A stretch of DNA of 7,857 nt from Candidatus Pygmaiobacter gallistercoris (GCA_019113125.1 DXIA01000104.1:1-7857), one strand, 5' to 3'. Positions 1 through 6,544 are shown, counted from the stretch's first letter. Translations and numbers: made by a program. The notes: generated by a model not told the origin, from the letters alone.

Positions 1-866
1 TAATCCAGCTCGGCGGTGCAGCGGTAGGCTGCGGCGACCTGCTTTGCGATCCGCTCGATCCGCTCCGGCATCGTCTTGCGCAGCTCACGGCTGAAGGTGC
101 GCACCGTGCCGCCCATCTCTGCCTCGCCCGAGACGATGTTCTTCGCGGTGCCCGAGACCAGCTGGCCGACGGTGACCACCGCCGGCTCGGCGGGGGCGAT
201 CTCCCGGCTGACGATGCTCTGCAGCGCGCAGACGATGTTGGCTGCGGCAAGGGTCGCGTCGGCGCCGGTGTTCGGCATCGCGCCGTGGCAGCTCTTGCCG
301 TGGACCTTGATGACAAAGTGGTCGCTCGCGGCGGCACTCGGGCCGGCGGCGGTGGACATCGCGCCGACCGGCATCATGCCGGCGATGTGCTGGCCAAAGA
401 TCATGTCGACCCCGTCCAGCACCCCCTGCTTGACCAGCATCCGGGCGCCGGTGACATTCTCCTCGGCGGGCTGGAAGATCACCCGGACGGTGCCGGCGAG
501 CTGATCCTTGATGCTGACCAGCGCACGGGTCGCACCCATCAGCATCGCGGCGTGGGTGTCGTGCCCGCAGGCATGCATCACCCCGTCGATCTTGGAGGCG
601 AAGGGCAGGCCGGTGTCCTCCTTTACCGCCAGCGCGTCGATGTCGGCACGCAGCGCAACCGTCTTGCCCGGCTTGCCGCCGACAATGTCGGCGCAGGCGC
701 CGGTCGGATCAAACCGGCGCACCGTGAGCCCCATTCCCTCGAGCTCTTTCACGATCCGGTCGGTGGTCCAGAACTCCTTGTTGCTCAGCTCGGGGTGCTC
801 GTGCAGCTCCCGGCGGAAGGCAACGACATAATCCTGCAGATCTGCAGCCAGTTTCTTGCTGTCCAT
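1..866 (-). CDS. M20D-family metal-dependent amidohydrolase (N-acyl amino acid / hippurate hydrolase type), 3' end outside window
   Basis: The first 288 residues of a zinc-type peptidase/amidohydrolase are readable; the family usually runs to about 390, so the C-terminal part is missing only because the window ends. Family members hydrolyse the amide bond of N-acyl amino acids or related conjugates in the cytoplasm. Visible motifs are HEHPELS (22-28), ALRADIDAL (71-79), HACGHDTH (98-105, with metal ligands C100 and H102), QPAEE (132-136, with the catalytic/metal glutamates) and GQH (158-160). HGAMPNTGAD (194-203) belongs to the inserted dimerisation domain. The last metal-binding His expected near residue 360 is beyond the edge. 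C193 sits just before HGAMP, where a glycine is common. The ATG at 866-864 has an AAGGAG site (877-882) 10 nt upstream and a good promoter at 928-956. It is divergent from the nitroreductase gene. No signal peptide is seen. The family is clear; the substrate (acyl amino acid, aminobenzoyl-glutamate, diaminopimelate precursor) is not. Confidence 0.93.
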   Translation of the reverse strand, partial: MDSKKLAADLQDYVVAFRRELHEHPELSNKEFWTTDRIVKELEGMGLTVRRFDPTGACADIVGGKPGKTVALRADIDALAVKEDTGLPFASKIDGVMHACGHDTHAAMLMGATRALVSIKDQLAGTVRVIFQPAEENVTGARMLVKQGVLDGVDMIFGQHIAGMMPVGAMSTAAGPSAAASDHFVIKVHGKSCHGAMPNTGADATLAAANIVCALQSIVSREIAPAEPAVVTVGQLVSGTAKNIVSGEAEMGGTVRTFSRELRKTMPERIERIAKQVAAAYRCTAELD

Positions 867-927
867 GACGGTCCAACTCCTTTTTCGCCCGGGTAATCGG
901 CTCGGGACAAGTATTTTTTATGCCACA

Positions 928-956
928 AGTATAGCGCAGCCGCGGCCGCTGCGCAA
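928..956 (-). promoter_or_regulatory. Sigma-A-type promoter of the amidohydrolase gene
   Basis: On the minus strand TTGCGC (956-951) and TATACT (933-928) are separated by exactly 17 nt, close to the TTGACA-17-TATAAT consensus. Transcription would start near base 921, about 55 nt before the ATG at 866. The spacer is occupied by a GC-rich inverted repeat described separately. Confidence 0.72.
934..954. repeat. 21-bp GC-rich inverted repeat, possible operator
   Basis: GCGCAGC (934-940) is mirrored exactly by GCTGCGC (948-954), and the 7-nt centre adds two more symmetric pairs with one mismatched pair. The repeat fills the spacer of the amidohydrolase promoter and enters its -35 box. It lies about 30-50 bp upstream of the -10 of the divergent nitroreductase gene. 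It could be a repressor or activator site acting on one or both genes. No regulator gene is next to it in the window, so the role is inference. Confidence 0.4.
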
Positions 957-980
957 GGCATTTTCTTTGTTTTGCGGGTG

Positions 981-989
981 TGGTACAAT
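981..989 (+). promoter_or_regulatory. Extended -10 promoter element of the nitroreductase gene
   Basis: TACAAT (984-989) is preceded by TG plus one base (981-983), which makes an extended -10 element. The matching -35 region, near 961-966 (TTTTCT), is poor, which is usual when the TGn extension is present. Transcription would start near base 996 and give a leader of about 20 nt. Confidence 0.6.
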
Positions 990-1005
990 GGAAAAAAACG
1001 AAGGG

Positions 1006-1010
1006 AAGGA
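1006..1010 (+). promoter_or_regulatory. Ribosome binding site fixing the nitroreductase start
   Basis: AAGGA lies 6 nt before the ATG at 1017. It decides against an in-frame TTG at 972, which lies upstream of the -10 promoter element and so could not be in the transcript from that promoter. Confidence 0.75.
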
Positions 1011-1016
1011 TCTCTT

Positions 1017-1517
1017 ATGACGGTAGAGCAGGCAATCCGGGAGCGGCGGAGCATCCGGCAATACACCGACCAGCCGGTCACCGACGAGGAGCTGCAGGCG
1101 GTGCTGGAGGCGGGGCGGCTCGCCCCGTCGGCCCGCAACCTGCAGGGATGGCACTTCACCGCGGTGCGGGAGGGCGCGCTGCGCGCTGCGCTCTGCACCG
1201 CCTGCAACGGCCAGCCGATGGTGGGACAGGCACCCGCCGATCTGGTGGTCTGGGCGGACGGCGAGCGAATGATGGGCTGCGGACAGTCGGCGGCTACAGT
1301 CGACTGCTCGATCGCCCTCAGTTTCATGATGCTGCGGGCAACTGAACTGGGCCTTGGCAGCTGCTGGCTCGGCGCGTTTGACGCCGATGCGGTTAAAAAG
1401 GTGCTCGGGCTGCCCGAAGAGGCGGTAGTGGTCGCGGTCTCCCCGCTGGGCCATCCCGCGGAGCACCCCGCGGCCCGGCCCCGCAAGACAGCCGACGAGG
1501 TCTTTGACCTGCGCTGA
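1017..1517 (+). CDS. Nitroreductase-family FMN-dependent oxidoreductase
   Basis: A compact 166-residue cytoplasmic flavoprotein of the nitroreductase superfamily, whose members use FMN and NAD(P)H to reduce nitro groups, quinones or other acceptors and normally work as homodimers. The N-terminal FMN-phosphate motif RRSIRQY (10-16) is present, followed by APSARNLQGW (36-45). GLGSCWLGAF (112-121) and the C-terminal LGHPAE (144-149) with PRK (155-157) are also family hallmarks. The length is at the short end of the family, and the polypeptide looks complete. Five cysteines (60, 63, 88, 97, 116) are notable for so small a protein, though no standard iron-sulfur spacing is evident. The gene stands alone, with its own extended -10 promoter, ribosome binding site and terminator, and is divergent from the amidohydrolase gene. 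The real electron acceptor cannot be told from sequence. Confidence 0.93.
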   Translation: MTVEQAIRERRSIRQYTDQPVTDEELQAVLEAGRLAPSARNLQGWHFTAVREGALRAALCTACNGQPMVGQAPADLVVWADGERMMGCGQSAATVDCSIALSFMMLRATELGLGSCWLGAFDADAVKKVLGLPEEAVVVAVSPLGHPAEHPAARPRKTADEVFDLR

Positions 1518-1520
1518 GCA

Positions 1521-1561
1521 AGAAGAACGCCGCATCCCAACGATGCGACGTTCTTTTTTTT
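1521..1561 (+). terminator. Rho-independent terminator of the nitroreductase gene, probably bidirectional
   Basis: AAGAACG (1523-1529) and CGCATC (1531-1536) pair with GATGCG (1542-1547) and CGTTCTT (1549-1555) around a 5-nt loop, with a single C-A mismatch at 1530/1548. A run of eight T follows (1554-1561). The hairpin starts a few bases after the TGA at 1515-1517. Read on the minus strand, the mismatch becomes a G-U pair and gives an unbroken 14-bp stem followed by the moderately U-rich TTCTTCTTGC. It could therefore also end the convergent pyrB transcript, whose stop codon is about 65 nt away. Confidence 0.88.
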
Positions 1562-1620
1562 CGAATTCGGTGCGGCGGGAAGGAGAGAATACCGGGTACA
1601 GGGGTCCGATCACTCGCCGG

Positions 1621-2700
1621 TTATTCCGTGACCGGCCGGCCGCAGTACCAGCAGCGCAGGCTGCCGTCCGCCGCCCGGACAAAGAGGGGGACGGGCCGCT
1701 CGGCGCTGCCGGTGATGCAGCGGGGGTCGCCGCAGTGCAGCCCGGGCAGCGAGAGGGGCTCTTTTTCCTCCTTCGCGTCCAATGGGTCGGGGGCGAGGCC
1801 GAGCAGGGTCAGGATTAGGGCCATCCGGGCGTAGACCCCGTTCTGTGCCTGCTCGAAGTAGGCGGCGCGGGGATCGTCGTCGACGTCGGGATCGATCTCG
1901 TCCACCCGGGGCAACGGATGGAGCACCGGCATGGTCTCCTTTGCGGCCGAGAGCTTTTTGCGGGTCAGGATATAGCTGCCCCGCAGCCGCTGGTATTCGG
2001 CGGGGTCGGTGAACCGCTCCTGCTGGATCCGGGTCATATAGAGCAGGTCGAGCTGGGGTAGCACCGCCTCGAGGTCGGCGGTCTCGACCACCGCGTCCCC
2101 CGCCGCCGCCCGCTGCGCCGCCGGCAGCCGCAGTTCCTCGGGGCTGATACAGACAAACCGATTGCCCTCATACCGCGAGAGGGCCGCGATCAGCGAGTGG
2201 ACCGTCCGGCCGTATTTGAGGTCACCGCAAAACCCGACGGTCAGGTGATCCAGCCGGCCCAGCCGCCGCAGGATGGTCAGCAGGTCGGCCAGCGTCTGGG
2301 TGGGGTGCTGGTGGCCGCCGTCCCCGGCATTGACCACCGGGATCCGGGAAAAACGGGACGCGACCCAGGGTGCACCTTCGAGGGGGTGGCGCATTGCGCA
2401 GATGTCGGCGTAGCAGGAGACGATCCGGATGGTGTCGGCCACCGTTTCCCCCTTCGAGACCGAGCTCGAGCCGGCTGAGGAGAACCCGAGCACCGACCCG
2501 CCGAGGTTGAGCATCGCCGCCTCAAACGAGAGCCGGGTGCGGGTGCTGGGCTCATAGAAGAGGGTCGCGAGCTTTTTGCCGGCGCAGGCGGACTGCCAGG
2601 CGGCGGGGTCGGATGCGATCTCGCCGGCGAGGGAGAGCAGTCGGTCGAGCTCCGGCACCGACAGGTCGAGCGGGGTGAGCAGATGACGCAGTTTGTGCAT
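1621..2700 (-). CDS. pyrB: Aspartate carbamoyltransferase with a C-terminal PyrI-like zinc-binding module
   Basis: This is the cytoplasmic enzyme that joins carbamoyl phosphate and L-aspartate to make N-carbamoyl-aspartate, the first committed step of pyrimidine synthesis. The catalytic part (about 1-303) has the active-site motifs in order: STRTR (52-56), the SSVSKGET loop (79-86, with K83), RHP (104-106), HQHPTQ (130-135), GDLKYGRTVHSL (159-170), TRIQQER (223-229) and HPLPR (261-265). At 359 residues it is about 50 longer than an ordinary PyrB. After an acidic/basic linker (about 304-320) comes C323-x4-C328-x21-C350-x2-C353, the cysteine layout of the zinc domain of PyrI. PyrI's roughly 95-residue nucleotide-binding domain is absent. 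The ATG at 2700 has GGGAGG (2709-2714) 8 nt upstream and its own promoter. No separate pyrI or other pyr gene is present in the window. The enzyme assignment is very firm; the role of the tail is inferred. Confidence 0.97.
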   Translation of the reverse strand: MHKLRHLLTPLDLSVPELDRLLSLAGEIASDPAAWQSACAGKKLATLFYEPSTRTRLSFEAAMLNLGGSVLGFSSAGSSSVSKGETVADTIRIVSCYADICAMRHPLEGAPWVASRFSRIPVVNAGDGGHQHPTQTLADLLTILRRLGRLDHLTVGFCGDLKYGRTVHSLIAALSRYEGNRFVCISPEELRLPAAQRAAAGDAVVETADLEAVLPQLDLLYMTRIQQERFTDPAEYQRLRGSYILTRKKLSAAKETMPVLHPLPRVDEIDPDVDDDPRAAYFEQAQNGVYARMALILTLLGLAPDPLDAKEEKEPLSLPGLHCGDPRCITGSAERPVPLFVRAADGSLRCWYCGRPVTE

Positions 2701-2733
2701 ACAGAAGGCCTCCCTGAAATTTTATCGTTACCG

Positions 2734-2762
2734 ATTATACACGATCGGCCCGGTCGCCGCAA
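2734..2762 (-). promoter_or_regulatory. Sigma-A-type promoter of pyrB
   Basis: On the minus strand TTGCGG (2762-2757) and a perfect TATAAT (2739-2734) are separated by 17 nt. Transcription would start near 2727, so the leader before the ATG at 2700 is only about 27 nt. That leaves no room for the long attenuator or PyrR-binding leader that controls pyr operons in many Bacillota, so regulation of this kind is not seen here. Confidence 0.8.
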
Positions 2763-2766
2763 CCAT

Positions 2767-2791
2767 AAAAAAAGGGGGGGACAAGCCCCCC
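2767..2791 (-). terminator. Rho-independent terminator of the ABC transporter operon
   Basis: Read on the minus strand, six G (2791-2786), a 5-nt loop (CTTGT) and seven C (2780-2774) are followed by seven T (2773-2767). The hairpin begins 13 nt after the permease stop codon at 2805-2807. It lies directly upstream of the pyrB -35 box and insulates pyrB from the operon. On the plus strand there is no T run, so it works in one direction. Confidence 0.9.
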
Positions 2792-2804
2792 ATCTATTAA
2801 AACC

Positions 2805-4121
2805 CTACTCGTTTTTGATCGCCTCGAGCGCCGGGATCCGCACCGCCTTGCCGGCGGGATAGTACCCCGAACCGAGCCCGATCAGAACCGAGAAGAGGAT
2901 CGCAAAGCCGAGCAGCCAGAGCGGCACAACGCAGACCCGCGCCCCGCCGCCGAGCAGCGAAATTTTCAGATTTTCCCCGCTCAGCCCGCCCAGCGAGACG
3001 AGGTTTGTCACCGTCGCTGCGATCAGGCTGACGACACAGCTGACAATGCCGCCGGCCAGCCCAATCACCCCCGCCTCGGCGAGGAAGAGCAGCCGGATAT
3101 CCCGCACGAAACAGCCCAGCGCCTTCATAATCCCGATCTCCCGGGTGCGCTCCGAGATCGACATCATCATCGTGTTGGCGATCCCGATCGCCGCGACGAT
3201 GAGGGAGATCGCCCCGAGCCCGCCGAGCATCATCTGTTTCTGGCGGGCCTCTTTTTCCATTGGTGCCCGCACGCTCTCCATCGACTCGGTGGCGTAGCCC
3301 ATCGCCTTGATCGATTTCTCCACCTCGGCGACCTTCGAGATCGAGCTGGTCTTGACCAGAATCGCATCGAAGTTCTGATCCTGTTTCTTGCCGGGGTTTG
3401 CCCGCTGGGCGATCTTCTCGAGATCCTCAAGGCTCATCAGGATGCCCTCCGAGGTCTCGGACCCCTTGGAGTAGTCCTCCTTCGCAATGCCGGTCACCCG
3501 CAGCGGCAGCTGAAATTTGCCGCTCTCGGTCTCGATCTCGAGGGTCATTGTCTTGCCGAGGGGATCGAGAAAGGGCGGCGGCTCCTCGCCGTCCGGCGCG
3601 CCCCAGCGGTCGACGGTGTTTGCCCCCTCGGGGCGCAGCGTGTCCTGAAAGCCATAGGCGGTGTACTGGCCGAGCACCACCTCGCCGCTCTTCTGCGCGA
3701 CCTCACCCCGGGTGATCCCAAAGCCCATTGGAAGCAGCTCCTTCATCTCGACCCCGAGCACCGGGGCCCAGTCGGCCCGGTATCGCCCCGCGCCGCCGGC
3801 GATCAGCCGGACACTGTCCACCGAGAGAGCGCGTCGGGGCATCGCCGACGTCACACCGGGCAGTGCCTGCAGCCGGCGCAGCGCCGCCGCGTCGAGTTTC
3901 GTCTTTCCCTTGCCCCCCTGCGGCGGGCTAACCGTGATGATGGTCAGGTCGCCGAGCTCCGAGAGCAGCCGCTCCTGTGACTCCTTCATCCCGATGCCGA
4001 GCGAGACCATGATGACGATGGAACAGCCGCCGATCACCACCCCGAGCACCGTGAGCAGGGTGCGGGACTTTTTGCGCAGCAGATTCTGCAGGCAGAGGCG
4101 GAAGAGATCCTGTTTGCGCAT
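2805..4121 (-). CDS. MacB/FtsX-type ABC transporter permease
   Basis: A 438-residue membrane protein with the four-helix plan of the MacB/LolE/FtsX family. TM1 lies at about 20-42, a large extracytoplasmic domain at about 43-297, and three more helices at about 298-320, 345-372 and 398-420. After TM2 the cytoplasmic motif SISERTREIGIMKALG (321-336) is the family's ATPase-coupling segment. The end, YPAGKAVRIPALEAIKNE (421-438), is also typical. Family members do not pump small molecules through a channel; they transmit ATPase movement across the membrane (mechanotransmission) to move or release substrates, or to drive cell-wall enzymes. The outer domain contains a Pro/Glu-rich stretch (about 175-188). 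It is the last gene of the operon, 3 nt after the Ig-repeat gene, with a GGAGG site (4130-4134) 8 nt before its ATG. The cognate ATPase is encoded at 5825-6544. The substrate is unknown. Confidence 0.92.
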   Translation of the reverse strand: MRKQDLFRLCLQNLLRKKSRTLLTVLGVVIGGCSIVIMVSLGIGMKESQERLLSELGDLTIITVSPPQGGKGKTKLDAAALRRLQALPGVTSAMPRRALSVDSVRLIAGGAGRYRADWAPVLGVEMKELLPMGFGITRGEVAQKSGEVVLGQYTAYGFQDTLRPEGANTVDRWGAPDGEEPPPFLDPLGKTMTLEIETESGKFQLPLRVTGIAKEDYSKGSETSEGILMSLEDLEKIAQRANPGKKQDQNFDAILVKTSSISKVAEVEKSIKAMGYATESMESVRAPMEKEARQKQMMLGGLGAISLIVAAIGIANTMMMSISERTREIGIMKALGCFVRDIRLLFLAEAGVIGLAGGIVSCVVSLIAATVTNLVSLGGLSGENLKISLLGGGARVCVVPLWLLGFAILFSVLIGLGSGYYPAGKAVRIPALEAIKNE

Positions 4122-4124
4122 CCC

Positions 4125-5825
4125 TCATTCCTCCTCATCGACGGACCAATCCCACTCGTCCGGGGCGGCAACGGCGGCCTTTTTGAGCCGGTGTGCCACC
4201 AGCACCGCGGCGCCCGCCGCCCCGAGCAGCACTACCGCGAGGAGGATCCAGCCCACCGGGGACCCGCTCTGCGCGGGCTCCTCCACCGGATCAAACGGCT
4301 CCTCTGCCGCGGCGGGGGAGACCTCGACCGTCAGCGGAAACTCGGCGGTCTGCTGGTTTTGGTCGGCGTCCTCGTACCGGATCTTGACCGTCAGTTTCAG
4401 CTTGCCGGTCTTATCCGGGGTCAGCGCGAATCCGATGTTGCCCGAGCTGCCGGGCGCGACATTGCCGAGGTACTGGCTGGCGGCCGGGCTGACAAATCCC
4501 TTGCCGACCAGCTCGGCCTCGAGGTTTGCGATCTCGCCCTTGCCCTTGTTGACATAGGAGAAGATCAGCTCCCCCTCGCTCCCCTGCTCGAGGGTGGGGG
4601 CGGCGGGGGGTGTGACCTCGAACCGATTGGGCTGGGAGACCGGCACCGTCAGCCGCAGCTCCGAGCTGACCGACGCGCGGCGGGCTCCGTCGAGGTATTC
4701 ATATTTAAAGGAGATGCTGATCGGCTGGGCACCGCTCTTCGCCGCCGGCACCGTCTGCATGTTGAGGGTCTGGGAGAGGGTGGCCCCGGCGCCGAGCGCC
4801 TTGTAATGGAGAGTGTTGGTACCCCCGTCCACCGTGAAACTCTCCCCGCCGTCCACCGTGACGACGATGTTCTCGCACCGCAGCACCCCGGTGTTCTCAA
4901 AGACGACCGAGAGGGGGAATTTGCCGCCCGCCTCGGCGGGCTTGTCCCCAAAGGTAAAGGACTTGACCACGATGTTCGGTACCGGCGCGTCGGTTTTTTC
5001 CGGCGCGGTGGAGGCGGTGCTCACCGCCGCGGGCAGGTTCAACCGGTCGGACTGACTTGCTGCGGTCGGCACCCCGGCGCTCTCGTAGGCAAACCGCAGC
5101 TCGACCGAGAGGGCCTGTCCCTCCGACGCGATCTCCCGCGCCCCCTGCAGCCGAACCGGCACCACCGCCGATTTGCCCGGCGCGAGATCCGGCAGCTGCA
5201 GCGTTGCGCTGCCGCCCAGCAGGTTGATCCCGTCGGTGGGGGAGAGGGAGGCGCTCATGCCGGTCGCGGCGGCATCCCCCCGGTTCTCGAAGGTCAGGTT
5301 GAGGGTAACCGGCTCCCCCGATCGGATCGGGTGGGCAAGGCCGGAGCGGCTGACCGCGATGGTCGGCTGGACCACCGCCGGACGCGGCTCGACCGGGACC
5401 GGGATCCGGTCGCTCGCTGTCTGCTGCGCCCCGTCCGGAGCGACAAACCGCAGCTCGACCCCGACGCTTTGTGCCGCCGCGGCGGTCGCCGCCGCCCGCA
5501 GTTCAAAGGTGATGCTGCCGGTCCCGCCCGGGGCAATCTCGTCAAGAGCGAAGGAGAAGGCGGCCCCCCAGAGGGTCAGCCCCTCCGACGGGGTGACGGT
5601 GGCGATCGGGTTCTTCAGCGGGGTGTCGCCCCGGTTTTCAAACTGCAGGGTCAGCTGGCCGCCGCCCCCGGCCGGAATTGGTGCGAGCGGCGCACGGGAG
5701 ATCAGCACCGGTGCGCTCTCGCCCACCTCGGCCGCGGCGGCCCGCAGCGCGCCGGCAAACAGTCCGGTAATCAGCGCGGCGGCGATGAGCGCCGAGAACG
5801 CGCGGTTCAAACGGATGGTCTTCAT
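4125..5825 (-). CDS. Membrane-anchored surface protein with four CARDB/NEW3-like Ig-type repeats
   Basis: A 566-residue exported protein encoded between an ABC ATPase and its permease. A signal peptide is evident: a basic start with Lys/Arg, a hydrophobic core at about 12-28 and a small-residue AAAAE region near 30-33. Four repeats of about 110 residues follow (about 39-147, 152-264, 284-397 and 402-505). Each has an aromatic-x-N-(R/T/K)-G turn (FENRGD twice, then FENTG and YVNKG) and a strand near its end such as VELRF, SFKYEY or VKIRYED. This is the CARDB/NEW3 type of beta-sandwich found in S-layer-like and cell-surface proteins. A Pro/Glu/Ser linker leads to one TM helix (about 525-546), then RLKK and a short acidic tail. 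The ATG at 5825 is preferred to the TTG just before it because GGAGGG (5833-5838) is 7 nt away. That ATG overlaps the ATPase stop by one base (TGATG). It probably acts with the permease, for example as an outer-face substrate receptor or adaptor; this is inference from position. Confidence 0.82.
   Translation of the reverse strand: MKTIRLNRAFSALIAAALITGLFAGALRAAAAEVGESAPVLISRAPLAPIPAGGGGQLTLQFENRGDTPLKNPIATVTPSEGLTLWGAAFSFALDEIAPGGTGSITFELRAAATAAAAQSVGVELRFVAPDGAQQTASDRIPVPVEPRPAVVQPTIAVSRSGLAHPIRSGEPVTLNLTFENRGDAAATGMSASLSPTDGINLLGGSATLQLPDLAPGKSAVVPVRLQGAREIASEGQALSVELRFAYESAGVPTAASQSDRLNLPAAVSTASTAPEKTDAPVPNIVVKSFTFGDKPAEAGGKFPLSVVFENTGVLRCENIVVTVDGGESFTVDGGTNTLHYKALGAGATLSQTLNMQTVPAAKSGAQPISISFKYEYLDGARRASVSSELRLTVPVSQPNRFEVTPPAAPTLEQGSEGELIFSYVNKGKGEIANLEAELVGKGFVSPAASQYLGNVAPGSSGNIGFALTPDKTGKLKLTVKIRYEDADQNQQTAEFPLTVEVSPAAAEEPFDPVEEPAQSGSPVGWILLAVVLLGAAGAAVLVAHRLKKAAVAAPDEWDWSVDEEE
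4130..4134 (-). promoter_or_regulatory. Permease ribosome binding site made from glutamate codons of the preceding gene
   Basis: The last codons of the Ig-repeat gene (GAG GAG GAA TGA) contain GGAGG placed 8 nt before the permease ATG at 4121. The acidic C-terminus and the translation signal of the next gene share the same bases, so the two genes are likely translationally coupled. Confidence 0.75.
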
Positions 5826-6544
5826 CAAGTATCCCTCCTGTGGGTCAGTTTTTCACTGGTGATCTCCCCGTCGATCAGGGTCACGATCCGGTCGGCATAG
5901 GCCGCCATCTCAGGGTCGTGGGAGACCAGCACGATTGTCTGGTGAAAATCCCGGGAGAAGGCGCAGATCATCTCCATCACCTCCACCGTCGTGTGGGAAT
6001 CGAGATTGCCGGTCGGCTCGTCGGCAAAGACGGCGTCCGGCCGCGCGAGAAAGGCTCGCGCGATGCCGGCCCGCTGCTGCTGTCCGCCCGACATCTGGCT
6101 GGGATAGTGGTCCAGCCGGTGGGCGAGTCCCACCCGCCGCAGCATCTCCCGCGCCGCCTTTTCCCGCACAGCGGGGGGTATCCCCCGGAACATCAGCGGC
6201 AGCGCGACATTCTCGACGGCGGTCATCCCCGGCAGCAGGTTATAGGACTGAAAGACAAAGCCGAGGTGCCGCTGCCGGAAGGCGGCAAGTGCCTCTTCCC
6301 CGAGCCGGGAGAGCGGCACCCCGCCGATTCGAACCTCGCCGCTGGTCGGCTTTTCCAGCCCGGCGAGCAGGTTGAGCAGGGTGGACTTGCCCGAGCCGGA
6401 GGTGCCGAAGATGCAGCAGATCTCCCCCCGGCGGATGGTCAGATTGATCCGCCCGAGGGCGACCACCGTCTCCTCGCCCAGCGGGTATTCCTTGTGCAGA
6501 TTGCGCACCTCGATGATCGGTTTTGCTCTTGCAAAATCTCCCAT
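5825..6544 (-). CDS. MacB/LolD-type ABC transporter ATP-binding protein
   Basis: A complete 239-residue nucleotide-binding subunit that powers the permease encoded two genes downstream. All functional motifs are present: Walker [10 protein letters not shown] (47-55), Q-loop Gln99 in [10 protein letters not shown], signature MSGGQQQR (151-158, Met in place of the usual Leu), Walker B AVFADEP (171-177, catalytic Glu176), D-loop NLDS (180-183) and switch His209. The QSYNLLP and ADEPTGNLD strings are characteristic of the LolD/MacB/FtsE branch that pairs with FtsX-like permeases. It is the first gene of the operon. The ATG at 6544 has an excellent GGGAGGTG site (6552-6559) 7 nt upstream, and the stop overlaps the next gene by one base. 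It is divergent from the response regulator at 6706. Confidence 0.96.
   Translation of the reverse strand: MGDFARAKPIIEVRNLHKEYPLGEETVVALGRINLTIRRGEICCIFGTSGSGKSTLLNLLAGLEKPTSGEVRIGGVPLSRLGEEALAAFRQRHLGFVFQSYNLLPGMTAVENVALPLMFRGIPPAVREKAAREMLRRVGLAHRLDHYPSQMSGGQQQRAGIARAFLARPDAVFADEPTGNLDSHTTVEVMEMICAFSRDFHQTIVLVSHDPEMAAYADRIVTLIDGEITSEKLTHRRDT

Noticed and set aside
285..896. Plus-strand open frames opposite the amidohydrolase gene (also one at 76-504)
   Set aside because: The minus-strand frame carries all M20 motifs (CGHDTH, QPAEE, HGAMP). The plus-strand frames have no recognisable motifs and no supported start.
972..1016. Upstream TTG start for the nitroreductase, adding 15 residues
   Set aside because: It lies upstream of the extended -10 element and lacks a ribosome binding site. 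The ATG at 1017 has AAGGA 6 nt away and starts at the usual family position.
1562..1620. Gap between the nitroreductase terminator and the pyrB stop codon
   Set aside because: Examined on both strands for a separate terminator, small gene or repeat; nothing convincing was found.
918..1682. Long minus-strand frames opposite the nitroreductase gene, including one at 785-1540
   Set aside because: They run through the promoter region and through the terminator hairpin, have no ribosome binding site and no family features, and oppose a clear nitroreductase.
5826..5828. TTG as start of the Ig-repeat protein
   Set aside because: The adjacent ATG at 5825 has better spacing (7 nt against 4 nt) from GGAGGG and is the stronger start codon.
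4191..5900. Plus-strand open frame of about 569 codons opposite the Ig-repeat gene
   Set aside because: It mirrors a gene with a signal peptide, repeats, TM helix and good ribosome binding site. Its own product is Arg/Gly-rich with no family features, as expected for an antisense frame in GC-rich DNA.
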